DNA of 64,000 nt from Parastagonospora avenae f. sp. tritici 18332-5 (GCA_022559985.1 JAFJTR010000054.1:124001-188000), one strand, 5' to 3'. Counted from the stretch's first letter, positions 24,317-36,067 are shown. A program made the numbers and translations. The notes: generated from the sequence alone by a model not told the origin.

Positions 24317-25800
24317 CGCACGCAACTCACTTGAAATATGACGGCCGTTTGAACATGATTGCATAGCCTGTATTGTAAGAGTAGGATTTCTGTTCAGCAT
24401 TGCTAGATACCCGTATTTCTATGGTCTTTTGGATTAGCGCGAATTTGCACATCAAATGGACGGGTCTTGTAACATCATGGGCACTTGGGGATGAGATTGG
24501 TGTAATTGAATAATGTCCAACTCGGCTACTGCGAGAATGTAACGATGTACAAGCAATATGGAATCAACTAATCAACTGTATGTCGTGCTTGTCGTGCTTG
24601 TCGTGGCAGCTTGTTTGTTTTGCACGTGGCTCGCATTGGTGAATCAACGGGGCAGGTGCGATTGCGGCGGCAGGGAAGATAGCGGTGTGCGGGATGCTTT
24701 TTGGAGCAAAAACTGCACGATAAGACGTCTGACAGTGACGGATAGCTAACGACTTTTGTAACTACATCCTGCCAGATCCCGTTCGATTGCCCAATTCTGC
24801 CCTGCGATTGCAAGCAACACACGACACTGTGTGCTATACTCAAGCTACCGCTGCCCCTCCAAATCCTAGCGCAATTCAGAGCACCGACACAATGAGGAGA
24901 GCAAGTGCTGCAGAGGCAAAAGGCCATAGCAGGACCTATTCGATCTCGACTGTAAGTAGAATTCCTCTCATCAGCTGCACTGCACGACACTCGCCGAGTA
25001 CGACCGCAAGGAAAATGTCTTCATCATGGCGAATCCAAAGGCAGACGGGGACGTTCCGGCATTCGGCGGCTTAAGGCATGGAGCACAATGGCCCCGCAAC
25101 CCACGCTGAGGGCAATCGGCCGCCATTGTCGTCATGCCGGAACGAATAGTGGCATGGCTCGGGCATGGTCGCATCATGGCACACGACCAGCCAGCCCTAG
25201 CAGATCTGGCATCACGACCACCAGGAGCTCTTGATCCGCGCTACCGGCTGTGCCTGCCCAGGAACGCGCGCTCGGAAAGAGCCATCTGCAGCGGTGACGT
25301 CCGTCGTCCGCTACGGCAGTCGGCCAAGTGGAACGATTCAACGCCAGCAGACTCCTGGTCGTCGAATGAAGATCGATTGCAGCACAATCGCTCCACTGGG
25401 TGCGTTTAGCAGAGTCCCGCAGCCCGACCGCTTGTGAAAAGAAGCACGCCGTTCTAAATGCGGGGAACTGGCCATCACTCAAGCCTCATCGTCTCTCGCT
25501 ACTCACATGCCGATCTGAATTCGCGATTCTGCTACACTCCACCCCACGCCCAAACCACTGCTGCCGCGACGAGTTGACCCTTTCTGGACCCGTCGCCTTC
25601 TGGATTTTCCGTTGACCGCCTAGCTTCACGCCTGTTCGCGTCTTTGATTAAAAGCCGCATAATATTGCTGCACCTCGGGAAACTGTCGGCTGGAATCCGC
25701 GCCATATTGCTGTTCTCGATTCTTTGCGTGTAGACTGCACCGCGCTGTTTTCTTGCATCCACGACACCGCAAAGAGCTGGACTCTTACGCCGCACTTGCC
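24317..25800. other. Intergenic upstream of PFK-2/FBPase-2
   Basis: A 1.5-kb interval with no supported gene. It contains a short direct repeat (GTCGTGCTT about 2.5 times, ~24582-24606). The 3' part should hold the promoter and leader of the downstream gene. Confidence 0.5.
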
Positions 25801-27409
25801 ATGACGGAATCTGAGAGCAATGGCTTCTACGCGCCGCAAATGCGCAAAGTGCCCACTGGCGAATTTGTGAGGCCGAGCAGAAAGACTAATGGTGCTGGTG
25901 TACAGGCTGAGGACACGCGGATATGCGTCGTCATGGTGGGCTTGCCCGCGCGTGGGAAAAGTTTGATTGCGCAGAAAGGTATGGATACGTCACCGCGTGG
26001 TTTTGCAGTTTAATAACATGTCACGTCTCAGTGGTCCGCTACCTGCACTGGCTATCGATCAAGTCGAAAACCTTCAATGTAGGCCAGTATCGCCGCACCG
26101 CAACCCCGAACCCGTCTGCCGAGTTCTTCGACACGTCGAACCCGGAAGGAGAGCGTCTGCGCAGGGCAGCCGCCGAGGCAGCCGTCAATGACATGTGCAA
26201 GTGGTTCGCCGAGGGCAGAGGGCTCATTGCGATACTGGACGCTACCAACTCGACCAAGAGCCGGCGCAGGTGGATACAGGAGCGGTGCGCCGCGGAGAAC
26301 ATTGAGACGCTCTACGTCGAGTCAAAATGCGACGACGAGGATCTCATCATGAGCAACATCCTCGAAGTCAAGACGACGTCACCGGACTATGTGGGGCAAG
26401 ATCCAGAGGAGGCCGCAGCCGACTTCCGCAACAGGATACGCAACTACGAGAAAGTGTACGAGACGATTGACGAGGACGAGCGCGACCTTACCTACGTCAA
26501 GCTCATTGACGTCGGAAAGCAAGTCATCATCAACCAGATCCAGGACTACCTCCAGAGTCGGGTCGTGTACTACCTGATGAACCTCCACATCAAGCCGCGG
26601 TCCATCTGGTTATCACGGGTGAGTCTTCTTTTATGGCAGCTAGCAGCGGTATTGACAATAACAGCACGGCGAATCGCAATACAATCTGTCAGGACAGATA
26701 GGAGGAGACGCAGACCTTTCAGAGCGCGGTGATGCGTATGCGCACGCGCTCCCTGGCCTGGTAGCTAAGTCAGTCGGTGACGGCCGTCAACTCACCGTCT
26801 GGACGTCCACGCTGAAACGAACGATCCAAACCGCACGCTTCCTCACTTTTGAAAAGCTCGAATGGAAAGCTCTCGACGAGCTCGACTCTGGCGTCTGTGA
26901 CGGCCTGACGTACGCCCAGATCGAGCAAAAGTACCCCGAAGACTTTGCGCAGCGCGACGAAGACAAGTACAACTACCGCTACCTGGGCGGCGAATCCTAC
27001 CGTGACGTAGTCATCCGCCTGGAGCCCATCATCATGGAGCTCGAGCGCAGCGAAAACATTCTGATCGTAACGCACCAGGCGATTCTGCGGTGCATTTACG
27101 CATACTTCATGAACGTCCCCCAGGAGCAGAGCCCGTGGATGGAAGTCCCATTGCACACCCTGATCAAGCTGACTCCCAAGGCGTACTCGACGCAAGAGGA
27201 GAGACTGAAAGCGGACATTCCCGCCGTCAGCACGTGGAGAGGTAAGGGCAGCAAAGCTGAGCATCAGCAGACGAATGGAAGCCATTAGCCTGAGACATTT
27301 TACAGCAGCCGGGATGTCCGTCTGCGATGAGCCGCCGGGCCAGGACATGCAGAAGGATTTGGAGAGTACGGGAAAGGTGGGGAAGGCGTGGTCATATTGG
27401 AAGGATTGA
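25801..27409 (+). CDS. Bifunctional 6-phosphofructo-2-kinase/fructose-2,6-bisphosphatase
   Basis: Makes and breaks fructose-2,6-bisphosphate, the glycolysis/gluconeogenesis switch. Exons 25801-25978, 26032-26618 and 26665 onward. The kinase half has the P-loop VVMVGLPARGKS, FNVGQYRR and ILDATNSTKSRRRW; the phosphatase half opens SRHGESQYNLSGQ, with the phosphoacceptor His about residue 256, and has the second catalytic block ILIVTHQAILRCIYAYF. The conserved His suggests an active phosphatase, unlike yeast Pfk26. The 3' end is ambiguous: reading through stops at 27288 (after GSKAEHQQTNGSH), while a consensus intron 27242-27305 joins an in-frame exon ending at 27409 (…GKAWSYWKD). The spliced form is given as the span; both are plausible. 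Confidence 0.92.
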
Positions 27410-27912
27410 TGGGTGGAAGGGGTGGTGTCGATGATGGGCGCAAGAAGTTTACGAGCATATGCATATGTAACCATGGATATTCGGCTAGACATCAACATAG
27501 TCGAGAAAGGATTTGATACCTGAACTGGCAATAACACAACTCTCTACAAATCCCATAGTCCAAGAAAAAGCAAACATGCAAAAGCGCCAGCCCCACTTAA
27601 AAGTCTACCTCCACTCTATACATACCAAGCTCGATTGCAACTCTTGTGCCTCGGATCCCTCTCCTCCCGAACAATTTCCTCACATTTGATAAGAATCCGC
27701 CATGTCGCCGCATCGCATTGCATCCGACGCGTCACATCCACACCTTTCCCCTCTCAGCTAATCCCCGCGGGCGCCGCATGCAATCCACCTACTGCATGCA
27801 ACCCACATCACACCTGCCGCCTTCGCCTGCGCCTGCGCGTAACTAGACAGCCCCAGACATTTCCCATTACACAGAAAAAAAGCAAAATCCCCGCCCAGCC
27901 CGCGCAAGGGGA
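27410..27912. other. Intergenic
   Basis: 503 bases, AC-rich towards the right. No supported gene; two overlapping short plus-strand frames (27635-27940) have no features. Confidence 0.5.
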
Positions 27913-28491
27913 ATGCCTGTCTATACCTCGCCGCACATAATGCCAGCTTCATCCGCATCCCCGTCCAACGCGTACCTCAACACCATACTCAATCCCGCGG
28001 CGCCTGCGAGGGAGTTCTCGGCGACGCAGCGCGGGTTACAGGCGCGGAATAAAGGATATAATGGGAAAGGGGATGGGAGTGGAGGAGGTGGAGGAGTTGG
28101 GGTTTTGGAGGAGGGTGAGAGATATGAAATCCGGCAGCGCAGGGAAGAAGCAGGACGCATATTGGAGCGCGAGGAGATGCTGATTTGGTGGAGTCAGGCA
28201 AGGAATGAGGTACGTCCTACACCTTTCCAACTTTTTCTGCATCATCACTATTTTATTTCTATCCATCTATGGTATGGGGGTCGGCTGACATGTGTAATGG
28301 GATGCTAGAGTATCCCACAGACGCGCACGCACTTTCGCAACATTGTGCTGGGGATTGAAGAGGCGGGGGATGTGTGTTGGAGGGAAGAGTGGGAGGTTGA
28401 GAAAGATAAGGTGGCGAGTCCGAGGGGGAAGGAGAAAGATGGGGGGAAGGATAAAGGGAAGAGGAGGGTTGTGTCTGGGGGGTTTTCATGA
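27913..28491 (+). CDS. Small hypothetical protein, two exons
   Basis: Predicted 159 residues from exons 27913-28209 and 28309-28491, separated by a 99-nt GT-AG intron in phase 0. The N-terminus (MPVYTSPHIMPASSASPSNAY) is Ser/Ala/Pro-rich, then a Gly-rich loop, then a charged helical stretch (EIRQRREEAGRILEREEMLIWW) crossing into RTHFRNIVLGIEEAGDVCW. The C-terminal tail is Lys/Gly-rich. There is no signal peptide, membrane segment or known motif. The charged-helix pattern and intact splice signals support a real gene; function unknown. Confidence 0.6.
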
Positions 28492-29143
28492 GGAGATTAG
28501 GTGGTGATGGGGGGTTTTGGGGGGATGGGTATGAGTAGGAGTGAGGAGGTAATGCGTGGGGGATATGGAAGTTATGAATTATGGTTTCATGGGAAATGAG
28601 GCGTTTGGACATGCTCAATTCGTATATATAATTTGGGAGGTTTCCATTGTTATTGTCATTGTCGGAATTCAAAAGTTTCAGCTGGCGTTCATGAGCTTGA
28701 ACGAAGAGCCCATTTGGAGACGGTAAAATTATAGTTGAATTTCATCGACAACTATCTTCCCGTCTGATTCGTGTCCTTCTTTCTTTCTTCGCGTTTTTGA
28801 AAAAAACTTGCGACATGTTAACCAACGTCGCTATGCGCCTCCAAACCCCAAACCCCTTACTATCATATCGTATATATACAACGCCAACCTACACCCCTTC
28901 ATCCATGCCAACATTCCTCCACCACGGCGTCCCCTTGTCCGCAAACATCTCTTCGGCATCGCCCACCTGCCGCCTCTCACTAACCTCGCGGCTAACATTG
29001 CCGCTCAACTTCAACTTCATCGCCTTCATCGCCAGCACGCTCGTGGGGCGCGACCCATACCTACGATTACCCTGTGCCAATCCTTGGGAGCCGGAGCGGA
29101 TCATTTCGCTCGATGTCCAGCGCTCCCTCATGACGGGTAGTTG
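28492..29143. other. Intergenic, convergent 3' ends
   Basis: Lies between the hypothetical gene (+) and the PDK-type kinase (-). It holds 3' UTRs and short accidental frames; no coding signal. Confidence 0.5.
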
Positions 29144-30676
29144 CTATTGCAGGGGTTCGGAAGACGAGGAGAGGCGATTGAGGTGAAGGTAAACGTCGGT
29201 GCCGTAGCTAGTTGTGGTGTTAGTGAACATGATCTAGGAAAGTGGAAATGTGCTTACCCCTCCATGCTAATCAGCTTCAGATCGCCGCCAAAGTACCGCG
29301 CGTACAGCCGTGAGATGGGCAGTCCGTAACCGAACCCAGCCATCGGGGCCTTGAAGTCGCTCTTGTTGAAGTCCGGGTCGAGGCTGGGCGTCTGGTCGAC
29401 GGTCGTGTACATGTACGTCCACACGAGCGGGATCGCGGATCGGGGTATGCCGCCGCCCTCATCGGAAATCTTAATGGTGATGTCCTCCTTGCCTTCTGCC
29501 ACGATGACTTTTGTCACGGGGAAGTCCTCCTTGTCTTGCCCGTGTCGTTCCACCACGGCGCGTAGAGAGTTCTTCAGCGTCTCGAAGAGCATGTGCGATA
29601 AATGCCCGGGCACGTACATAAAGCTGATGTCGTTGTTGCATACGAGCTGGACGTTGGGTGCTTCAAACAGGCCGTAGTGGTCCTCGCACACGAAGCGCGC
29701 ATTCTCGATAGCCTCTTGTGCGAGTTCTCGGACGTTCGTCTTGGTGCAGATAATGCCCACGTAGTTCGGATCGGAGCGAGCGCGCTGGTCGGTGAGGGCA
29801 ATATGTTGGCCGATGAGCATACGGATGCCGATGCGCGACATGTAGAAGCGGTCGAGAAAGGCTTGGATGTTGTGGTCAATCTGCATCCGTTGCCGCTTGC
29901 GCTTCCACTCCAGAATGCCCTGTGCCACGGTCGTCACAACGCTGTCGTGCCGCCTCTTGATCTTCTCGAGTGTGTCTGCGAACTTGGTGTTGTATGCGCT
30001 CAGCTCCGGCGGCCATTCCTGCCCGTCGTCGGCTGCCGCATAGTATCTCCTGCTCGAGGTCGCTCCCTTGACCTCTCTGCTCCCATTTCCATTGCCATTA
30101 CCGTTGTGTTCCGGCGCCGACCGGTATTGTCCTTGCTTGATGCTCGGGTTTGGTGTCGCCTTGCCCATCAATGCCTGGTCTTTCCCATTGCGTCGTGCCG
30201 GCTTCAGTAACCGTTCTCTAATCTCCGAGGAGAGGTTCGGTCGCGGGAGTTCTACGAGCTCCTGTTGTGGTTGTGAGTCAAAGTCTACCCGCCATGATGT
30301 CCACCACAACATACTTCAAACGACTGCGCATACCAATCGCGCACCCTGCAGATCGAGGGCATCTCATTGAGGCCATCGGGAAGTTCGTTGAGCTCCTGCA
30401 CGCGGTGTGCTAACCGGATGGGCAGTTCTTCGGAAAGGAACTGTGAAGCGCGGAAGAGGGTTCCTGTGGACGGCTTCTCACCAAACTGTACCATCTGCCT
30501 CAGCGAGACACCTGGGGGAATTAGATGCAGTACGACAAAGATATAGGGGTATACACACCAGTTGCTGGAAAGTTGCTGTAATGCTACCTAGACGTTAGCT
30601 ACAGCTTCGAGCGCTGTGCAACTGGATTACGTACTTTGATGGTGTCCATCAGCCTCTCAGTACGCTTCCACGACAT
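29144..30676 (-). CDS. Mitochondrial pyruvate dehydrogenase kinase-type protein kinase
   Basis: GHKL-fold protein kinase that phosphorylates and inactivates a mitochondrial 2-oxoacid dehydrogenase E1 (PDH most likely; branched-chain kinase not excluded). Five exons: 30676-30635, 30583-30559, 30511-30315, 30261-29258 and 29207-29144; 443 residues. The second exon is only 25 nt (HYSNFPATG). The N-terminus reads VSLRQMVQFGEKPSTGTLFRAS, as in fungal PDKs. ATP-site motifs are intact: N box MLFETLKNSLRAVVE, G1 ISDEGGG, G2 GFGYGLPISRLYARYFGGDL. The C-terminus is YGTDVYLHLNRLSSSSEPLQ. An Asn-Gly repeat insertion (NGNGNGNGS) sits in a variable loop. Start chosen from the short conserved first exon. 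Confidence 0.93.
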
Positions 30677-31795
30677 CTTGTCCGATTGCCCAAGGCCGTG
30701 TGGCCTTTCTCACTGCGTAATCGCCAAGTTGCTGTTGGTACTGGTGTTCGCGTCGACGAACAATATTGCGCCCCACTATGACGCTACCTCTCGTAGCTCT
30801 GTAGGCCGAGGTAAGACGGACGCGTGTGTGCTGGAGCAATTCCGGATGGAAGAATAAATAACGATAGTGCGTGATCGTGTGAGACGCGGGTGTCAGACGC
30901 AGTCTCGTGGTGGTGACTAGACAATTGGGATGTGGAGACTGACCGGCGTGTTCCGCAATGACACCAGTGCTTTGAGACTTGGGACTTTCCCCCACACTTG
31001 AACGCTTTCACGTGGAGAAGCCACAAAAGCACACAGAGAATGCTCAGCCTTGGTCCTTCACATCCCACAGCTGACGTGAGGCGATGGTGTAACGATGCGT
31101 AATTCGCTTTTCTTTTCACCCTCTGCGTCGTTTGTGCTCGTCACACGCATGCGTACCTATTGAGGTGCATATGCTCTTCCGCGTGCAAGCATCTGGGTAA
31201 GCTCCAGCCACATGATCCTCGGCTAGGACCAGATAGCTTCGTGGGTTTGCCGGCAATGCCTGCCCACGCCTTCCACCAGCCCGAGGTGCTCGCGTGAGTC
31301 GTGCGCTTTAGTCCACTCTTCCGCCATTGGCTGGTCCAGTGTCCACTGCAGGAGATCGAGATGCATGTCAGAAAATTTGATAGCTGTCCCATTGGCTGAA
31401 ATTTGGTCCGCTCAAAGGTTGTACAGGACGAATGTACCTGTTTCTACAAAACACGTGTTGGCATGTGAAATCGTCTAGGAAATTGTTGCGTGAAGGTCAA
31501 AGCTGAATGCCATCGTCATGCACGAGTCACGTCAAAGAAGTAGTCGTGGAGTGGGAGAATGTTTATTCGATCGTGCCGCTAAGTTCCAAACCGGCTCTAT
31601 GCTGCAAAAGTCGAAAACGCGCCCTGGCATAATACGCCAAACATAATCTACATAAGATGACGGCACCCCGTAGGTATGCATCATCTCAATCGTACGTCTA
31701 TCGGTGTTGGTACAATCGGAAGAAGGTGGGAAACGGAAGTATAGAGAAGGGTCATGGCGTGTCGGAGAGATGAAAGCGCTCGGGTGGCGATGCGC
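30677..31795. other. Intergenic
   Basis: 1.1 kb between the PDK-type kinase start and the cytochrome c stop. No supported gene; minus-strand frames at 30657-31119 and 31141-31392 have no family features. Confidence 0.5.
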
Positions 31796-32431
31796 TTATT
31801 TGGTCTCCTCCTGGAGGAAGGTGATCAAGTCGTTGCGGTCCTTGGGCTTCTTGAGACCACCGAAGGCCATCTTGGTGCCGGGAATGTACTTCTTGGGGTT
31901 CTCGAGGTACTCGAACTGGAGTTTGTTAGCGAATGTTCATCTCAACAATATGGAAATGTTGTACCAAGGTGTTCTCGTCCCAGGTGATGCCCTTCTGCTT
32001 GTTGGCGTCGGTGTATGAGTAGCCCTCAACCTGGCCAGTCTTGCGGCCGAAGAGACCGTGCAGGTTGGGGCCGATCTTGTTACCCTCACCCTCCTTCAGG
32101 GTATGGCACTGAGCGCATCGGGTCTTGAAGAGGTTGGCACCCTTCTTGTGGTCACCTAGTAATGTGTCAACATATGCTTTTTCTGAAATCTGCATCCGAA
32201 GCCGAGCATTCCGTCTGCCAACCACTCTATGTCGCAAAGTGGCCACCTCGCCCAAATAGCCTCTCAAACTGCCGGGACAATAATCTCGCGTCTGAGAATC
32301 GCAGTCTGCATCTCGAAGACGTGTATCATCGCCGTGCGCAGGCTCAATGGACGGTGGGAGGGCGTGGCGTGACAGCTTTGCTCGATGACGTCCGCGGCTT
32401 TTTTTTAAAACGTACCGTTCTCGAAACCCAT
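31796..32431 (-). CDS. CYC1: Cytochrome c
   Basis: Electron carrier between complexes III and IV in the mitochondrial intermembrane space; 108 residues. Exons 32431-32416 (16 nt), 32155-31965 and 31915-31796. The heme site is TRCAQCHTL (CxxCH), the axial Met lies in YIPGTKMAFGGLKK, and GPNLHGLFGRKTG is the conserved Pro loop. The first intron is 260 nt, long for this window; the second is 49 nt. The start MGFENG is set by the tiny first exon and the GGT glycine codon split by the intron. An upstream CCAAT element is listed separately. Confidence 0.97.
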
Positions 32432-33299
32432 TGTGATAGATGGAGGTTTGTGTTGGTTGTTTGAGGTGGATGTGTATGAATGGAGTCGTAGAGATGAAGA
32501 CGGGCGTGACGAGTGTGCTGGATGGCAAGTTGGACTGGGAGGGAAAGAAAGCTGGCAACAGTGAACGAAGAAAAAGGCAAACCGCTTGGCGCTAAACTTG
32601 ATGAGCTCAGTGCGCACGTCCTGGAACGACGGGCAAGCCACTCTTCACCGATACTCGCGGGCCAATCAGAGGCCTCGCGAAAGTCAGGCGCTTTATGGGC
32701 ATCGGGCAGAACCGGTTCGATTGCGTTTTCGGCGGGAATGCCGATGGCAAGTTGATCGATGCACGTCTTTTTTGCGCCCGTGTCTGGTAGGCTAGTTATT
32801 CTAGGCGTCTTCCATTGCAGCGCTGCGTCAGTTGCCTCTGTGGCGTCACGGATCTTGCTCGTGAAGCAAGGCGACCCACTTGTCTTCTACTTGAGGCTGC
32901 AGTAGCATTACCACCGGCTAACATTGCGCCTTTGGGCACGTATACGCTGCCCTTCATATACGGCGACGGACTTGTAGCTGTAGCCGGCTCGAACTTCTCA
33001 GTCTGGCTGACTGCAGGCCAATACGGCCCTGCTTTGCCCCAGGCCGACACGATGGCAGCTCACATCTACCGGGGTCCCGCGAATCGTGACATCCCACTGC
33101 CATTCAGGCCATAGAGGAGTCAGACACCGCGGTTGTGCCGTTTCCATCTTATACACAACGCCTCCTCGCCTGTCTAGACGAGCCTCGCGAGACCTTTTCC
33201 TGCGTCGATCGCACACAGTAGCCTGACATCATCGCTTCTTTTTTGTGCATCGCAAGCTTACCAGCATCGGCCCTCGCCGCACATCGCTACCTAGCCCGA
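32432..33299. other. Divergent intergenic region (cytochrome c / SDR)
   Basis: Both flanking genes start here, so two promoters are expected. No coding feature is supported. Confidence 0.5.
32662..32666 (+). promoter_or_regulatory. CCAAT element upstream of cytochrome c
   Basis: CCAATCAGAG lies about 230 nt upstream of the cytochrome c ATG. Cytochrome c genes are classic targets of the HAP/CBF CCAAT-binding complex in fungi. The pentamer is short and could be chance; function is inferred. Confidence 0.35.
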
Positions 33300-34300
33300 A
33301 TGAACCAAATACCGAGCATCTTGTACGCCGATGAGGACTTCACCACATGGCTCATTCTCGGTGCAAGCAGAGGCATTGGACTGGAATTTGTGAGGCAGCT
33401 GTTGACAAAAGATGAGCGTATCATTGCAACGGTGCGGGAGCCCTTTGCAGCCCATGCATCGCAGCTGTGGGGTCAAGCCGGGAGTGATCATGGTCGTTGT
33501 CAGATGTACACCTGCGACATCTTGTCTGAGCTGAGTATTGAAGTACGTTTGTTTCTTCTCCGCAATAAGATTCCTCCTAGATGCTGACCACAGCAGAAAT
33601 TCGTCGCCCAGTTAGCCGTGATACCCAACCTCAAAATCGACTATGTCGTGCTGAACGCTGGCGTCTTGAACTATCCAAGCGTAAGTATAAACGCCATGGA
33701 TACTCCTTCAAGAGCCGCACTAACATCTACAGCGAGCTTCCGAGCTGTATGTCTCTCCTTTGCCCAACAGTTGGACCACGCATCCCAGCTGAGGCATGCC
33801 ACAATATTAATACAAATCGCAGCTCCTTTGACCAATTCGCCTTCCATCTGCACACCAACACAATCGGCCCCATCATCGCCGCCAACAGACTGCTCAAATC
33901 CAACATCCCCATCGGCACCATAGTCTTCATGTCCAGCGACTCCGGCTCACACGGCAACTTCCGCGAAATGGAAGACGGCTTCGCTGCTTATGCCGCCTCC
34001 AAAGCTGCCCTGAACATGGCCGTTCGTCATCTAGCGGCGGAGCTGAAGCGTAAAGATGATGATACGATTATCCTGGCTATGCATCCTGGAGAGGTTGCGA
34101 CCGACATGGCGAATGTGCAATTGCCGTGGGAGGTGCATGGTATCATCAGCCCTGAGGAGAGTGTGTCGAAGATGATCGATGTGATTAAGAGTAAAGGTAT
34201 TCAGCATAGTGGGACGTTTTGGACGTATGAGAATAAGGTGAGTTGAAGTCCGTCTCATGCAACGCAGCACTAAGTCAGTCAACAGCCCTACGTTTGGTAA
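33300..34300 (+). CDS. Short-chain dehydrogenase/reductase (SDR)
   Basis: NAD(P)-dependent Rossmann-fold oxidoreductase; substrate unknown. Five exons: 33300-33542, 33597-33680, 33733-33746 (14-nt micro-exon), 33823-34237 and 34286-34300; 256 residues. Motifs are LILGASRGIGLEF (cofactor glycine motif), VVLNAGV (NAG), the catalytic MSSDSGSHG serine and YAASKAALN (YxxxK). The last exon encodes only PYVW plus stop, matching the Trp-ending tail of related fungal SDRs. Without the micro-exon the frame between NAGVLNYPS and FAFHLHTNTIGPI does not connect, so the model is well constrained. Confidence 0.88.
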
Positions 34301-34507
34301 ATGAAAACGAGATGAACGTTTGAACAGTCACGTTGTTGAGTTTCTCATCTCGCCATTATGATTATACCCCAATTTTAGATTGCAGGTGCTGAAAGTCTGT
34401 CTCCTCATGCGAGCTCAATGCAGTGTCTTGTTCACCTGCGGCAATCGTCCGTCTCTCACTTTCGTCCCCAAACATCCAGTTCTCAATTTCATCTCATCCT
34501 CAACCCC

Positions 34508-35833
34508 TCACTCAATCTCCCCAAACATCCTCCTCACAAGATCCGTATCCCACTTCAACCGCTCCTCACCCCCTGGCAACTCATAATCCACCAAGACCCG
34601 CGGCTGCACCTTCTGCCTGAACGTCATATCCCACCGACTGACTCTGTCAGACTTCCTCAGCTTACCATCGCCCTCCTGCTTTCCCGCAACTTCATCTCCA
34701 TAATCCAGCCTCCCCTCCATCAACCTGTCCCTCGCCATCCTCTCTTTCCGATCACTCATGACCCTGCGCCTCATCTCCGCGAGTTCCTGCTCCGTATCTT
34801 CGCCCGTCCCGCGCTGCCTCTCAAGCCAGCTCCTCCCGCCGCGGCCCACGATGCTGACCTCCACATTCTCCACCTTCACTTTCTTCGCCTTCGTCTTCTT
34901 CTTCCTCTCAAACTTCGCCTCGCGAGCCCTCAGCGGACACAGCTCCAACGCACACCCCCTATGCCCGTGAATTCCCAGCGGCAGACTGACTTCGCCGCCA
35001 TGCTCGCTGATGAAGTGTGTGTAGCGGCATTTTCCCCGGCGTTGTTGCGAGCATGGCTGTGAGTGGTACCATTTGAAGCAGATTTTTGCGGCGGCGGCGG
35101 GGCGTGGCGGCATGGTGAGGTGGGGCCCGGTTGGGGCGGTGATGGGTGCATGTGATGGGATGGACGGGTCGCTGTGGTTCGACATGCTTGTGTTGGTGCG
35201 ATTAGCCGATAGAGATGGCGAGGTAGATGGTAGGCGTTTGCGCTTTGGGTGGAAGAGGGGTGGCTCGTCGTTGGAGGCAGATGGAGAGGGAGGCGCTCGA
35301 TCGATCTCCTCGGCTGAGTTTGCGTCTGGGTTTTCGAAAAGTGAGAGGGTACTCACCTCAACTTCTTCGCCACTTTCACTTCCACTCCCGTACTCGCCAT
35401 CCATCGCCCGACTGCTCGGATCAATCAAGCCTTCCAACACATCCGTCTCCATCTCCATCTCCGTCTCCATACCCTTCTCCTCGCCTTTCGCACCCATCTC
35501 CACCCCCACCTCCATACCCTTTCCCTTAATCGCAACCAAATCCCACCTCAAAGGACACATCGGCAACTTACATTTCTCGTAATGTATAGATCCCGGTGGC
35601 GCCACGATCGGCCACGTCGGATATGCCTTGTGGTACCAGAAGAAACATGTCTCGCGGAGAGGGCTGGAGGGCGTGGTGGGTTCGTCCAAAAGAGTTGGTT
35701 CGTCCATGGGGGTTGGTTCGGGGGTGGGAATTGAGAGAGGTGAGGTCGACCAGAATGCCGGGCAGCCGCATACGCCGTCTTGTGACGGGGTGATGGGACA
35801 TGAACGCTGCGGATGGGCGGTGGTGGGTGACAT
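34508..35833 (-). CDS. Hypothetical protein with two Cys/His zinc-finger-like modules
   Basis: Single-exon, 441 residues, low-complexity outside two related modules. Module 1 (residues 63-96): CFFWYH ... CKLPMCPLR. Module 2 (252-302): CFKWYH-x3-C-x7-C-x3-H ... CALELCPLR, in which C252, C261, C269 and H273 resemble a CCCH finger with slightly unusual spacing. Between them lie acidic Glu/Met repeats and a Ser/Pro-rich linker; the C-terminus is Lys/Arg/Glu-rich and helical (KKKTKAKKVKVE). CCCH proteins usually bind RNA, but module 1 lacks the third Cys-x3-His part, so function is only suggested. No signal peptide. Confidence 0.7.
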   Translation of the reverse strand: MSPTTAHPQRSCPITPSQDGVCGCPAFWSTSPLSIPTPEPTPMDEPTLLDEPTTPSSPLRETCFFWYHKAYPTWPIVAPPGSIHYEKCKLPMCPLRWDLVAIKGKGMEVGVEMGAKGEEKGMETEMEMETDVLEGLIDPSSRAMDGEYGSGSESGEEVEVSTLSLFENPDANSAEEIDRAPPSPSASNDEPPLFHPKRKRLPSTSPSLSANRTNTSMSNHSDPSIPSHAPITAPTGPHLTMPPRPAAAAKICFKWYHSQPCSQQRRGKCRYTHFISEHGGEVSLPLGIHGHRGCALELCPLRAREAKFERKKKTKAKKVKVENVEVSIVGRGGRSWLERQRGTGEDTEQELAEMRRRVMSDRKERMARDRLMEGRLDYGDEVAGKQEGDGKLRKSDRVSRWDMTFRQKVQPRVLVDYELPGGEERLKWDTDLVRRMFGEIE

Positions 35834-36067
35834 GGTGTTGTTGCGGTGGGCAGGAGAAAGAGAAGGAGGAAGAGAGTTGGTGGGGAGGTTTTATCGTCGT
35901 GGGCTTCAGTATGGCAGCGGTGGGGCGGTGTTTGTAAACGATAACATAGGTGAATGAGTGTTTGAAGTGAGAGGCGGTAGGATGTGCGTACGCCTCACCT
36001 ATATGACTGCGGCCATGCTTTATGGCAGAGAAGTCTATGTATCAGTACACCCCAAGATTACCTGTAT

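Noticed and set aside
26770..27537. 255-codon minus-strand frame opposite the FBPase-2 domain
   Set aside because: Antisense of conserved coding sequence; no protein features of its own.
33243..33299. Upstream extension of the SDR frame
   Set aside because: It lacks an ATG; the Met at 33300 is the first in frame.
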